Source of the DNA: Telluribacter humicola
GTDB lineage: Bacteria; Bacteroidota; Bacteroidia; Cytophagales; Spirosomataceae
DNA: 64,000 bases
Direction of reading: 5' to 3'
NCBI RefSeq assembly: GCF_017355935.1
Contig: NZ_JAFIQT010000002.1
Span: 558,001 to 622,000, forward strand
Shown here: positions 43,260 through 53,400 of the stretch, piece after piece
Numbering within the stretch: the stretch's first letter is position 1
How the letters are laid out: the number at the start of each line of letters is the position of its first letter
Program-made: the position numbers and the translations under genes
The notes under the pieces: generated by a model
The model's database searches: none
The model's input: the letters and a program-made list of their open reading frames with translations, nothing else
Told to the model about the DNA's origin: nothing

Positions 43260-44030
43260 TTAAACCCACCCCTCACGGAGAGCCAGCGCTACAAGTTCTG
43301 CGGTAGAACGCGCACCTGTCTTAATCAGCATATTCTTGCGATGCCGATCAACAGTCTCCTTAGCAATGTCTAGTTTGGTGGCAATGTCCTTACTCTGATT
43401 TCCTTCAATCATAGCCGATAGTACCTGTTTTTCCCGCTTACTTAGTAGCTCCCGCGAGGGAAGAAACAGGTCAGAGATTTCCTGATTAACAAAGGAAGGC
43501 TCACCGTCAAAACCGATGAAAGAGAGTACAGGTCTGCCATTATCTTTAAGATGAGATATGTCTGTATGTATGGCAAGAGTACGTAGAATAGCCCCCTGAT
43601 CGTCAGTCTGGATAGGTATCACCTGCTGGAGTACCCTGATAAAATGGCCTGTCGATTTTCTGACTCGGTAGTCGTATCGTACTTTATATTTCAGGATTTT
43701 ATCGGCAGGTAACTGATCAAAAAAGTCACTTATTGTATACTCTATGTTCATTACATACGGCAGATCTTCCGGATGAATAATATCCAGTAAAAATTGGATA
43801 TCAATCATACTAGACTGGTAACCAAGTATCTCACATAAACTGCTACTCAAATGTTCGATGTTTGAATTAGTGTAGTTGAAAATATAAAAGTAGTAGTCGC
43901 CTATCTGGAAAAAATTTAGTAACCTGTGGTGATCTTCTAATTCAAAGTTATAATCCGGGGCAACTGATTCTTTTGATATTTTTTTCCATACTTTTTGTAA
44001 CTCATTTAGCTTTACAGTTTCCAAATTCAT
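43260..44030 (-). CDS. PAS domain LuxR-family transcriptional regulator (copy 1)
   Basis: A 256-residue protein. The first about 170 residues hold a PAS-like sensory domain (IGDYYFYIFNYTNSNIEHLSSSLCEILGYQSSMIDIQFLLDIIHPEDLPYV and a PAC-like RTLAIHTDISHLKDNGR). The C-terminus (about 195-256: LLSKREKQVLSAMIEGNQSKDIATKLDIAKETVDRHRKNMLIKTGARSTAELVALAL) is a complete LuxR/GerE helix-turn-helix. The ligand or cofactor is unknown. It is divergent from a related gene at 44744 across a 713-bp AT-rich spacer; both share the 'DISHLK' and HRxNML blocks. Such PAS-LuxR proteins act without a histidine kinase. Confidence 0.85.
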   Translation of the reverse strand: MNLETVKLNELQKVWKKISKESVAPDYNFELEDHHRLLNFFQIGDYYFYIFNYTNSNIEHLSSSLCEILGYQSSMIDIQFLLDIIHPEDLPYVMNIEYTISDFFDQLPADKILKYKVRYDYRVRKSTGHFIRVLQQVIPIQTDDQGAILRTLAIHTDISHLKDNGRPVLSFIGFDGEPSFVNQEISDLFLPSRELLSKREKQVLSAMIEGNQSKDIATKLDIAKETVDRHRKNMLIKTGARSTAELVALALREGWV

Positions 44031-44743
44031 TCCTTAAAAGGTGTATTAGTGGGTGTGTCTTTGTAAGGACTATACAGTTTTTACGTGTACAGCTTGATCT
44101 ATTGGTAACGCAGTTATGTGTAAGTAACTTACTGTTGATATAAGTATGCCGGAATTTGAGCTATACTGTCACGTCAATATACTAATAAATAATTTTAATA
44201 AAGTGAAAAATATTTAAGAGTATTTGAATAACCCTATAAAGTAACACGCTAGTTTACAGCTGGTTACAATAACTATCTTCGGTTCGATACTTACTGCCTG
44301 CGTTGGTATTTAATATGCATTTATCTACCAGGATTTCATTAAAACGCTATAAGTAGCATTAATCCGGTTAAGCAGTTACACTAGTCTGATAAAGTGTCTG
44401 ATACTACTTATAATACAGGATTTTAACTCTATTTGGTGCAGATATAAAGAATAAAAAGCATAAGTTTTTGTTGATAAACTTTCAGATCGTACTGTGCTTT
44501 TTATGTGTAATGCAGAAGGTGATTAGAACTAGAAGGTTGAACTAGCCAACTAAAATATTGTAGTAAAAATTGGTTACATGTGTAGTGTGGCATGGTTTGT
44601 GGTAGTGGGTTAGTACTTCAATTAATGAAGATCTATAAAAAAGATCTTTTTAGATCATGGAATGATTTGTAAATATCTACTTTAAAAGTAATAGCAGCAA
44701 TACTTATCATTCAGTAATTTGGTTATCTACCAGTCAACAATTT
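44031..44743. other. Long AT-rich spacer between divergent regulators
   Basis: 713 bases, the longest gene-free stretch of the window, strongly AT-rich and free of any supportable open frame. No tRNA, repeat array or transposase remnant was seen. It presumably carries the promoters of both PAS-LuxR genes. A small regulatory RNA could hide here but there is no positive sign of one. Confidence 0.45.
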
Positions 44744-45526
44744 ATGGCAGCCATTAGCTCCTCCTTTGATGTATCCTCTTTCAAAGATATATGGCGATCT
44801 GATTTATTGACGTCTCAGGTAGTTGAATCAAAAGACTTGTTTCACGGGAATACTTTACTAAACGAAGTACTTATACTTGGTGGGACGGCTATGGCTATAG
44901 TGGATCTGAAGACTAAGTTGTACACGTGTATCTATGGCGATGTAGACAAAGTATTCGGATGGAGCCAGCAGCATCTGCTTGACGGAGGAGTGGCATTTTT
45001 ACTTGAAAGAATACCTCCGGGTGATATCCAGGCTATTGAAGATATGCATGGGCGGATAATCCAGCATATAAAAGATTTATCGGATGCCGAGAGCAAACAA
45101 TACCGGGCAATTCTGGACTACCGAATTATTAGGCCCGATGGCAGTCTGGGCCGTATCATACAGGATACACTATGCCTCAAAAGAGATGATCAGGGTAATA
45201 TCCTGTTTCTGCTGGCCCTGGCTTCGGATATATCCCATTTGAAGCGGGACGGCAGGCAACATCTGCGACTTTCCAATGGAAAAGAAGACCTGATTTATGA
45301 AGTAGATAATGAAACAGGTACAGTACGTCAACTGGAAGTACTAAGTAGTCGGGAATTAGAAATAGCCAGGCTTATGGGTAAAAAAATGACAAGTGAAGAG
45401 ATCGCCGGTAAGTTATTTTTAAGTCCACATACCGTCAATACTCATCGGCATAACATGTTAAAGAAACTGGACATGGTTGATACCCTTGAGCTCATTAATT
45501 TTCTTTCTGTATACCGTTTTATTTAA
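44744..45526 (+). CDS. PAS domain LuxR-family transcriptional regulator (copy 2)
   Basis: A 260-residue protein with the same architecture as the gene at 43260: a PAS-like region (about 50-185: MAIVDLKTKLYTCIYGDVDKVFGWSQQHLLDGGVAFLLERIPPGDIQAIEDMH, PAC-like LLALASDISHLKRDGR) followed by a LuxR helix-turn-helix (about 200-260: LSSRELEIARLMGKKMTSEEIAGKLFLSPHTVNTHRHNMLKKLDM). The sensory part is more diverged from copy 1 than the HTH. Divergent pair of paralogues, probably arisen by duplication and perhaps cross-regulating. Targets unknown. Confidence 0.85.
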   Translation: MAAISSSFDVSSFKDIWRSDLLTSQVVESKDLFHGNTLLNEVLILGGTAMAIVDLKTKLYTCIYGDVDKVFGWSQQHLLDGGVAFLLERIPPGDIQAIEDMHGRIIQHIKDLSDAESKQYRAILDYRIIRPDGSLGRIIQDTLCLKRDDQGNILFLLALASDISHLKRDGRQHLRLSNGKEDLIYEVDNETGTVRQLEVLSSRELEIARLMGKKMTSEEIAGKLFLSPHTVNTHRHNMLKKLDMVDTLELINFLSVYRFI

Positions 45527-45701
45527 AATGGTTAATAACTCCTGACCGGTATACTTACCAGGTAAATAGCATCAGGATAAAATGTAAGCCTTCTCCTCGC
45601 TTATCACAAAAAAATACTACCCATTTCCAAAAAGCGTTCTATTTTTGCCTGGTTCCTATTCGGTACCTTGCCAGCTTAGGTTATATCCATTCAACACAGC
45701 C

Positions 45702-45848
45702 ATGACTAACCCTAACCTCCCAGACCAGCACGAGCAGGATGGCTTACCGCCTTTTGTTAAATCCTGGCCCCAGATGTACACTCTGATTATAGGTGTACTG
45801 GTGCTTCAGATTGTGTTGTTCTACCTATTTATGACCCATTTTCAATGA
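45702..45848 (+). CDS. Small single-TM protein coupled to the sodium:solute symporter
   Basis: A 48-residue protein from the ATG at 45702 (an in-frame TTG at 45645 is less likely). A polar N-terminal half (NPNLPDQHEQDGLPPFVKSWPQM) is followed by one TM helix (YTLIIGVLVLQIVLFYLFMTHF). Its TGA overlaps the symporter's ATG by 4 bases (ATGA), so translation is coupled. Small partner subunits upstream of SSS-family permeases are known (for example DUF4212 and DUF3311 types), but this sequence does not match those by eye. It may be an accessory subunit of the transporter. Confidence 0.6.
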   Translation: MTNPNLPDQHEQDGLPPFVKSWPQMYTLIIGVLVLQIVLFYLFMTHFQ

Positions 45849-47548
45849 CCTACCTCGACTGGATTGTTCTGGTACTTACGCTTACCTTTATTATCAGCTA
45901 CGGGATCTACCGCAGCCGTGTAAATAAAAATATTGAATCTTACCTGCTGGCAGATCAGTCGCTCCCCTGGTACCACGTTACGCTTTCGCTGATGGCGACC
46001 CAGGCCAGCGCTATTACATTCCTATCGGCACCCGGACAGGCGTATACCGATGGTATGCGGTTTGTGCAGTTTTACTTCGGATTACCGATGGCGATGGTAG
46101 TCCTGTGTATTACGTTCGTGCCCCGCTTTCACCAGCTGAAGGTATTTACGGCTTATGAGTTTCTGGAAGGACGATTTGATCTAAGGACGCGTGGACTCAC
46201 AGCTGGACTTTTTCTGCTTCAGCGGGGGCTCTCTACCGGATTATCGATTTATGCTCCGGCTATCATTCTATCGTCCATACTGGGATGGGATATTACAATC
46301 ACTAATATTATCTCAGGAGGATTGGTGCTCCTATATACCGTCACAGGTGGGGCTAAGGCTATCTCTCATACGCATTTGCTGCAGATGGGCATAGTAACAC
46401 TCGGCATGGTGATCGCAGGCTTTATGGTTGTGCATCTATTACCAGAAGATGTGTCATTTACGGACGCCCTTCACGTAGCCGGAAAAATGGGAAAGACCAA
46501 TGTGATCGATTTTTCCTTTGACCTGAACAACAGGTACAACGTCTGGTCGGGTATCATCGGAGGTTTCTTTCTGCAGTTGTCGTACTTCGGTACGGATCAG
46601 TCGCAGGTGGGCCGGTACCTGACGGGAAGCTCCATAGGGCAGAGCCGCCTTGGCTTAGCCATGAATGGTCTGTTGAAGATACCCATGCAGTTCCTGATCC
46701 TGATGGTGGGGGTGCTGGTTTTTGCCTTTTACCAGTTCAATAATCCACCTCTGTTCTTTAATCAGGTACAGGTAGATCGGATACAGCAAACAGTGTACGC
46801 GGGAGCATACCAGCAACTGGAGGCACGCCATGACGCAATTCAAACGGAAAAGTCAAAAGAGGTGCTGGCGCTTCACCAGGCACTGGAGCGGGAAGATGAA
46901 GTGGGCATTGAGAAATCCCGGGCTATTCTGGGAAGTCTGGAAGTAGATGTACAGGGTGTTCGAAAGGAAGCACAGGAACTACTCGTCAAAGCCAATGGGG
47001 AGGAAGTCAATGATGTCAATTACATCTTCCTCCGTTTCGTGATCGAGTACCTGCCGGTGGGGCTGGTCGGGCTATTGATTGCCGTTATACTACTGGCATC
47101 GATGGGATCGGTAGCGGCAGCCTATAACTCTCTGGCTTCTACAACGGTAGTTGATATATACAAACGCATGATCCGGAGCGATGCTTCTGATATGCACTAC
47201 GTAACTGTCTCCCGCTGGGTTACCTTTGGGTGGGGCATCTTCTGTATTTTTGTGGCTCAGTATGCCAGCCGTCTGGGTAGTATGATCGAGGCTGTTAATG
47301 TGCTGGGATCTCTGTTTTATGGCGTAATACTGGGCGTGTTCTTGGTTGCCTTTTACTTCAAAAGTATTGGGAGCCGGGCCGTATTCTGGGGTGCTGTGAT
47401 TGGCGAAATATTCGTAATCGCCAGCTATTGGATTGAACTGACTGCTTTCCTGTGGCTCAATCTGATTGGCTGTGTCCTGGTTATTGGCTTTGCCTGGATT
47501 ATCGAAATGATATGGCCCCAATCAAGCGTAACTACAACAACTAAGTAA
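45845..47548 (+). CDS. Sodium:solute symporter (SSS family)
   Basis: A 567-residue membrane protein with about 13-14 TM helices. The SSS pattern is recognised by SYLLADQSLPWYHVTLSLMATQASAITFLSAPGQAYTDGM (TM1-2, sodium site), GGFFLQLSYFGTDQSQVGRYLTG and YLPVGLVGLLIAVILLASMGSVAAAYNSLASTTVVDIYKRMI. A hydrophilic, Glu/Gln/Lys-rich segment of about 85 residues (around 300-385), probably coiled coil, is inserted between two TM helices; it is seen in other Bacteroidota members. The transported solute (sugar, sialic acid or carboxylate) cannot be inferred. Coupled by overlap to the 48-residue TM protein. Confidence 0.9.
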   Translation: MTYLDWIVLVLTLTFIISYGIYRSRVNKNIESYLLADQSLPWYHVTLSLMATQASAITFLSAPGQAYTDGMRFVQFYFGLPMAMVVLCITFVPRFHQLKVFTAYEFLEGRFDLRTRGLTAGLFLLQRGLSTGLSIYAPAIILSSILGWDITITNIISGGLVLLYTVTGGAKAISHTHLLQMGIVTLGMVIAGFMVVHLLPEDVSFTDALHVAGKMGKTNVIDFSFDLNNRYNVWSGIIGGFFLQLSYFGTDQSQVGRYLTGSSIGQSRLGLAMNGLLKIPMQFLILMVGVLVFAFYQFNNPPLFFNQVQVDRIQQTVYAGAYQQLEARHDAIQTEKSKEVLALHQALEREDEVGIEKSRAILGSLEVDVQGVRKEAQELLVKANGEEVNDVNYIFLRFVIEYLPVGLVGLLIAVILLASMGSVAAAYNSLASTTVVDIYKRMIRSDASDMHYVTVSRWVTFGWGIFCIFVAQYASRLGSMIEAVNVLGSLFYGVILGVFLVAFYFKSIGSRAVFWGAVIGEIFVIASYWIELTAFLWLNLIGCVLVIGFAWIIEMIWPQSSVTTTTK

Positions 47549-47621
47549 CTCTTTGAGTATTATAAGTAAATAGCTGACTTCTAGTTATTTAATCCATCCT
47601 CTCTATTGTATTTATTAGTCA

Positions 47622-47643
47622 GGCAGCTGCAAAGGCAGCTGCC
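47622..47643 (+). terminator. Possible terminator after the symporter
   Basis: Inverted repeat GGCAGCTG (47622-47629) / CAGCTGCC (47636-47643) with a short loop, 73 bases past the symporter stop. No T-tract follows, so it may be only a hairpin. Confidence 0.35.
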
Positions 47644-47710
47644 ATTGGGACAATATTTACTGAAAATAGGATTAAGGAAGTATGTTTCACGAATAGATGT
47701 TTATTCCCTC

Positions 47711-47718
47711 TATTTTTG
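47711..47718 (+). promoter_or_regulatory. Candidate -7 box TATTTTTG for the efflux operon
   Basis: Exact match to TAnnTTTG, 123 bases before the start of the TolC-like gene. A TTTC about 22 bases upstream is the nearest -33-like sequence. Candidate promoter only. Confidence 0.4.
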
Positions 47719-47840
47719 AAACTATTCTTTCCAACATGTGCTTTTAAAAGAATACCCGTTCATGTGACCGATGGTTAATTAACTTAGCCTGGATATTCAG
47801 TCACAAATACTATTGCCCACTTCTTTTACTTGTTGTCTCA

Positions 47841-49190
47841 ATGAGAGCATTGCTAATGCTTTGTTGGGGAGCGGCCCTTCTTACTGTTCCCCATACCGTA
47901 AAGTCGCAGACGGCGGCGGATTCCCTTTCGCAGAGTGTTTCCCTACAGGAATGTATAGAGTACGCACTGAGTCACCAGCCTGCTGTTAAGCAGTTACAGA
48001 TCGACGAGCAGATCGTATCGCGTACGGTCAAAAGTCGCCTTGCCGACTGGTACCCCCAGCTCAACCTTACCTACAACATCCAGCACTTCCTTAAGCTACC
48101 CGTTATTATCCTGCCCGATTTTGCTAATCCAGGTTCGGGAGCGCGTAGAGAAGTACAGTCAGGCGTAGCCAATACGTCTACCCTTGGCTTCACGGTGAAT
48201 CAGTCCCTGTTTAACCGGGATCTGCTCCTGGCCAATCGTACGGCGCAGGATGTATACCGGCAGGCTGCTCAGAATACACTCAACACCAAGATTGATGTGG
48301 TGGTGGATGTGAGTAAGGCATTTTATGATGTACTACTTACCCAGCAGCAACTGGAAATCGTAGAGGCAGAGATTCTGAGGTCAGAGCGAAACCTGAGGGA
48401 CGCTTATAACCAGTTTCAGGGAGGTATTGTAGATAAAACCGATTATAAGAGAGCTACCATAGCGCTGAATAATTCCAAAGCCCGCTACAAGCAGGCCGCC
48501 GAAGAGCTGAACGCTAAGAAAGCTTACCTGAAGAGCCTGATGGGGTATCCGGCCGATCGAGCCATTAACCTGGAACTGAACAGCGCCTCTATACAGCAGG
48601 AAGCGCTGATGGACACTACCCGCAGCCTCACTTACGATAACCGCATCGAGTACCAGCTACTCCAGACCCGGCGCAGCCTCCTACAGGCAGAGCTACTGTA
48701 TGAGCGGTGGAGCTACCTGCCGACAGTGTCTGCTTTCCTGAACTACAACAACGTATTCCAGAACCAGCAATTTGGCGAACTGTACAGCCGGGCATTCCCG
48801 AACTCGCTGTTTGGACTCACGCTGGCGCTTCCCATTTTTCAGGGAGGAAAGCGCATTCATAATATAAAGATCGCCGAACTGCAGCTCAATCGCCTGGATT
48901 GGGAGTTTGCCGGGCTGCGAAATGCCGTCAATGCCGAGTATGAGCAGGCACTGGCCCAATACAAAGCCAACCTTACCTACTACCAGACTCTTAAAGAAAA
49001 CGTAGATCTGGCCCGTGAGGTCTATGACGTTATCCAGCTCCAGTACAAGTCGGGAGTGAAGACGTACCTGGAGGTGATTATAGCCCAGACCGACCTGCAG
49101 ACTGCCGAGTTTAACTATACCAATGCGCTGTATCAATTGATCAGCAGCCGGCTTGATGTAGAACGGTCACTGGGTACGATCCGACCCTGA
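47841..49190 (+). CDS. TolC family outer-membrane efflux protein
   Basis: A 449-residue protein with a signal peptide (cleavage near HTVKSQ, residue 23). Two repeated OEP domains are seen: first SLQECIEYALSHQPAVKQLQIDEQI... with DKTDYKRATIALNNSKARYKQAAEELNAKKAYLKSLMGYP, second LQTRRSLLQAELLYERWSYLPTVSAFLNYNN...LPIFQGGKRIHNIKIAELQLNR and GVKTYLEVIIAQTDLQTAEFNYTNALYQLISSRLDVERSLG. It forms the trimeric outer-membrane exit duct. It is the first gene of a three-gene operon with the membrane fusion protein (52 bases) and the RND pump. Confidence 0.92.
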   Translation: MRALLMLCWGAALLTVPHTVKSQTAADSLSQSVSLQECIEYALSHQPAVKQLQIDEQIVSRTVKSRLADWYPQLNLTYNIQHFLKLPVIILPDFANPGSGARREVQSGVANTSTLGFTVNQSLFNRDLLLANRTAQDVYRQAAQNTLNTKIDVVVDVSKAFYDVLLTQQQLEIVEAEILRSERNLRDAYNQFQGGIVDKTDYKRATIALNNSKARYKQAAEELNAKKAYLKSLMGYPADRAINLELNSASIQQEALMDTTRSLTYDNRIEYQLLQTRRSLLQAELLYERWSYLPTVSAFLNYNNVFQNQQFGELYSRAFPNSLFGLTLALPIFQGGKRIHNIKIAELQLNRLDWEFAGLRNAVNAEYEQALAQYKANLTYYQTLKENVDLAREVYDVIQLQYKSGVKTYLEVIIAQTDLQTAEFNYTNALYQLISSRLDVERSLGTIRP

Positions 49191-49242
49191 TATACTTTAA
49201 CCAACATCCTAACCTAGCAGAGATTATAAATAGCTTTATACA

Positions 49243-50367
49243 ATGAATAAGATAGTACGCCCATCAGTAGTGGCTCTGGTAGCTTTATCGGGTTTTATCG
49301 TTTCCTGTGGCGATAAGAACGCTCAGCAACAACAGGCTCCACCCCCACCAGTACAGGTAGCGACGTACCAGGTACAACGGGGTGAGGCTACTTACTTTGA
49401 TGAATATCCGGCTACGGCAGCTCCCCTTAAGCAGGTGGAGCTCCGGGCTATGGCCAGCGGTTACGTAACGGGTATCTACTTTGAGGATGGTCAGCAGGTC
49501 AAAAAAGGCCAGCGACTGTATCAGATAGATCAGCAGCAGTACCAGGCATCAATGGATCAGGCGGTGGCTCAGCTACGTGTAGCCGAGGCCAATGAGCGCC
49601 GGGCACAGCGGGAGGCAGATCGTTATAGAGCTCTGGACAAGCAGGAGGCCATAGCTAAGCAGATACTTGACAATGCTCTGGCCGATCTGGAAACGGCCCA
49701 GATGCAGGTACAGTCTGCAAAAGCCGCCGTAGACCAGACCAGAACCGGCCTGAACTACTCCAACATTTATGCCCCGTTTGCGGGTACAATTGGCATATCG
49801 CAGGTACGCATGGGCGCTTTGGTTACCCAAAACCAGACCCTCCTGAATACGCTTTCAACGGATAGTCCGATGGCGGTTGATTTTGAGGTAAACCAGAAAG
49901 ATATTGTTCGTTTTACCAACCTGATGCAGCGGGGCAATGGCAAAGACTCCACCTTTACGCTGTCGCTGCCGGATGGTAGTCTGTATGCCTATACCGGCAA
50001 GATTGATCTGATTGACAGGGCTGTCAACCCACAGACCGGTACCATCAAGGTACGTCTTGTCTTCCCTAATCCGGAGGGTATGCTTAAGGTAGGTATGACC
50101 GTGAATGTACGCGTAAAAGGAGGCAATAATGGACCTACACTGCTCATTCCGAACAAAGCGGTCATGGAGCAGATGGGTGAGTACTTTGTATACGTGGTAC
50201 AGGGCGATAGTGTAGTACAGCAACTGGTACAGCTTGGAAATCAGGCGGGAGATAAGATTGTGGTACGGGAAGGTATTGATGAAAATACGGTAATTGTTAC
50301 TGAGGGTATTCAGAAGCTTCGAAACGGAGCCAAAGTAAGTACCTCAGCACCCGTAGCGGGGAAATGA
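49243..50367 (+). CDS. RND efflux membrane fusion (adaptor) protein
   Basis: A 374-residue lipoprotein (lipobox IVSC, Cys22). The HlyD/AcrA-type layout is present: barrel-sandwich/lipoyl halves (VELRAMASGYVTGIYFEDGQQVKKGQRLYQID and GLNYSNIYAPFAGTIGISQVRMGALV), a helical hairpin (about 105-170), a beta barrel (FEVNQKDIVRFTN) and a membrane-proximal domain ending VTEGIQKLRNGAKV. It links the TolC-like duct to the RND pump, in the periplasm. The Gln/Pro linker (QQQQAPPPPVQV) follows the lipid anchor. Second gene of the operon. Confidence 0.93.
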   Translation: MNKIVRPSVVALVALSGFIVSCGDKNAQQQQAPPPPVQVATYQVQRGEATYFDEYPATAAPLKQVELRAMASGYVTGIYFEDGQQVKKGQRLYQIDQQQYQASMDQAVAQLRVAEANERRAQREADRYRALDKQEAIAKQILDNALADLETAQMQVQSAKAAVDQTRTGLNYSNIYAPFAGTIGISQVRMGALVTQNQTLLNTLSTDSPMAVDFEVNQKDIVRFTNLMQRGNGKDSTFTLSLPDGSLYAYTGKIDLIDRAVNPQTGTIKVRLVFPNPEGMLKVGMTVNVRVKGGNNGPTLLIPNKAVMEQMGEYFVYVVQGDSVVQQLVQLGNQAGDKIVVREGIDENTVIVTEGIQKLRNGAKVSTSAPVAGK

Positions 50368-50431
50368 TCGGAGTAGGGGATGAGAAAAGTCCTAGAATAT
50401 AGAGTGAAAGTTTAGGTTTTAAATCTGGGTT

Positions 50432-53400
50432 ATGTTTGCAAATAAATTTATAAACAGGCCAATTCTGGCTATAGTGATCTCCCTGGTGATCCTGTTGGTG
50501 GGAGTATTGGCTATCATGAACCTACCCATTAGCCAGTATCCGGATATTACACCTCCGACCATTCAGGTATCGGGGACATTTACCGGGGCGGATGCTTCTA
50601 CCGTGGAGCAGACGGTTACTACCCCTGTCGAAACGCAGATCAATGGTACGCCCGGCATGACCTATATGCAGAGTAACAGTACCAGTGATGGTCGTACCTC
50701 GGTCAGTGTGGTATTTGATGTAGGTACTGATGTGGACGTAGCGGCCATGGACGTGCAGAACCGCGTGAGCGTAGCAACTCCTCAACTACCCAGCGAAGTA
50801 ACGCGTCTGGGGCTTACCGTACGTAAGCGTAGCCCGAGTATCCTGATGCTGGTGGCTATTTACTCACCCAAAGGTACCCACAATGTCAACTTTATTAACA
50901 ACTACGCCAATATCTACGTACGGGATGCCTTACTTCGGGTCAAAGGGGTAGGAGATATATTTAGCCGGGCCGATGACTTCAGTATGCGGATCTGGCTGCA
51001 GCCCGACAAACTGGCTCAACTGGGCCTTACTTCCAGCGAAGTACTGGCTGCCCTGCAGGAGCAAAACTTGCAGGTGGCGGTAGGTTCGGTAGGAGCACCT
51101 CCTCAGAACTCAGTACAGGCATTTGAATATACCGTATTTACCAACAGCCGGTTAAGTACCGCCGAGGAGTTTGGGAATGTAATTGTACGGACTCGTCCGG
51201 ATGATGGCTCTATCGTGTACCTGAAAGACGTAGCCCGGGTGGAGCTGGGTAAGTTTAGCTATGCCTCCAACTCTTACGTGGATGGCAAGGAAGCGGCTTA
51301 CCTGCTTGTATACGAAGCCCCCGGAAGCAATAGCCTTGAGACGGCGCAAGGAGTATACGATGCCATGGAGCGGATCTCCAAGACCTTCCCCAACGACCTG
51401 AGCTATATAGTACCTTTTGAATCGGTTTCTATTATTCAGGTATCGATCGATGAGGTACTAAAGACGCTGGTCGAAGCCCTGATACTGGTAATCATTGTAG
51501 TGTTCTTGTTCTTACAGAGCTGGCGGGCTACCCTTATACCGCTGCTCGCTATTCCGGTTTCCATTGTTGGTACCTTTGTCTTCTTTATTCCGCTGGGCTT
51601 TACTATTAATACCCTGACCATGTTTGGGTTTGTACTGGCTATTGGTATTGTGGTGGATGACGCCATTGTGGTAGTGGAAGCTGTGCAACATTATATTGAT
51701 GAAGAAGGCCTCTCGGCCAAGGAAGCTACCTTCCGGGCTATGAAGGACATCTCCGGGCCGGTTATAGCCATTGCGCTTATTCTGGCGGCGGTGTTCGTGC
51801 CGGTAGGATTTATCCCCGGTATCGTAGGCCGCTTGTACCAGCAGTTCGCTATCACCATTGCTATCTCGGTACTTATCTCGGCCTTTGTCGCGCTTACGCT
51901 GACTCCGGCGTTATGTGCCATGCTGCTGCGCCCGATGAAGCTGGACCGGGAGTCCAGAGGCCTCAACCGCTTCTTCTACCGATTCAACGAATGGTTCCGA
52001 CGCGTTACATCTAAGTACTCGCTTGGGGTACAGAAGGCCATTCGGAGGGCTCCGCTGGTGATAGTTGGTATGGTGGTCATGTATGTAGGTACGGGGCTGC
52101 TGTTCAAGACCAAGCCAACGGGCTTTATACCGATGGAAGATGGCGGACGTTTGTTCATTACCTACGAACTACCGCAGGCAGCCTCTACCGGCCGAAGCCT
52201 CGAGACGCTGACCAGCATCATGAAGATCCTGGACGAGACGCCGGGTATCAACCACTATGCGGGTCTGGGTGGATTAAACGTAGTAACCTTTGCTTCCAAA
52301 TCCAACAGTGGTACCATCTTTACGCAGTTGACCCCCTGGGGTGATCGTAAGGCCGATTCGCTATCGCTTGATAATATAGCAGCTAGTCTGCGGAAGCGAT
52401 TTGCTTCCCTGAAAGAAGCGAATGTGGTCGTTATTACGCCGCCGGCTATTCCGGGACTGGGCCGGACGGGTGGTTTTAGCTTTGTACTGGAACAACGGGA
52501 AAGTAATGACGATATCCAGACCTTCGAAGGCGTAGTACAAAACTTCGTCGCCGCGGCTAACAAACGGCCAGAGATAAATGGGGCCTTCTCTTTCTTCACC
52601 GCTAAAACACCCAGTTATGAACTTACGGTAGACAGGGCCAAGGCCAAGAAACTGGGTGTAAATATCTCGGATGTGTACAGCACGATGCAGACCTTCCTGG
52701 GGAGCCGCTATGTCAATGATTTTACCCTCTATGGACGTAACTTCCGGGTAGTGGCACAGGCTGATACCAGCTTCCGCTCCAATATACAGGAGCTGGGCAA
52801 CTACTATGTACGTAACCAAGCCGGTGAGATGGTACCTATCAATACTATAGTGAGCTATAAGGTGGTGGAAAGTGCACCGCTGATTTCGCATTACAATCTC
52901 TTCCGCTCTACGGAGATCAACGGGAACCCTGCGCCGGGATACAGTAGTGGAGAAGCCATACAGGCCCTGCGCGAGGTGGCCGATCAGGTACTACCCGTTG
53001 GGTATGGCTATGAGTTTTCGGGATTGAGCTTAGAAGAGATTAACTCCGGATCCAGTACAGTATACATATTCGGGCTTTCGATCCTGTTTGTGTTCCTGTT
53101 CCTGGCGGCCTTGTACGAAAGCTGGTCGGTACCTTTTGCGGTACTGCTGGCGGTACCTATCGGTGCATTTGGAGCTATCCTGACGCTGATGTTCTTCCCG
53201 GCCATCAGTAATAACATCTACGCGCAGATCGGTCTGTTGACACTGATCGGTCTGGCCGCTAAGAATGCTATCCTGATCGTGGAATTTGCCAAAGAGCGGG
53301 TAGACCACGGTGACTCGATCTGGGATGGTACCCTGGAAGCGGTAAGGCTGCGTTTGCGTCCGATTATCATGACTTCACTTGCCTTTATTCTGGGGGTACT

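Noticed and set aside
44031-44743. tRNA, small RNA or CRISPR in the long spacer
   Set aside because: No cloverleaf-like arms, no T-loop consensus and no regularly spaced repeats were seen.
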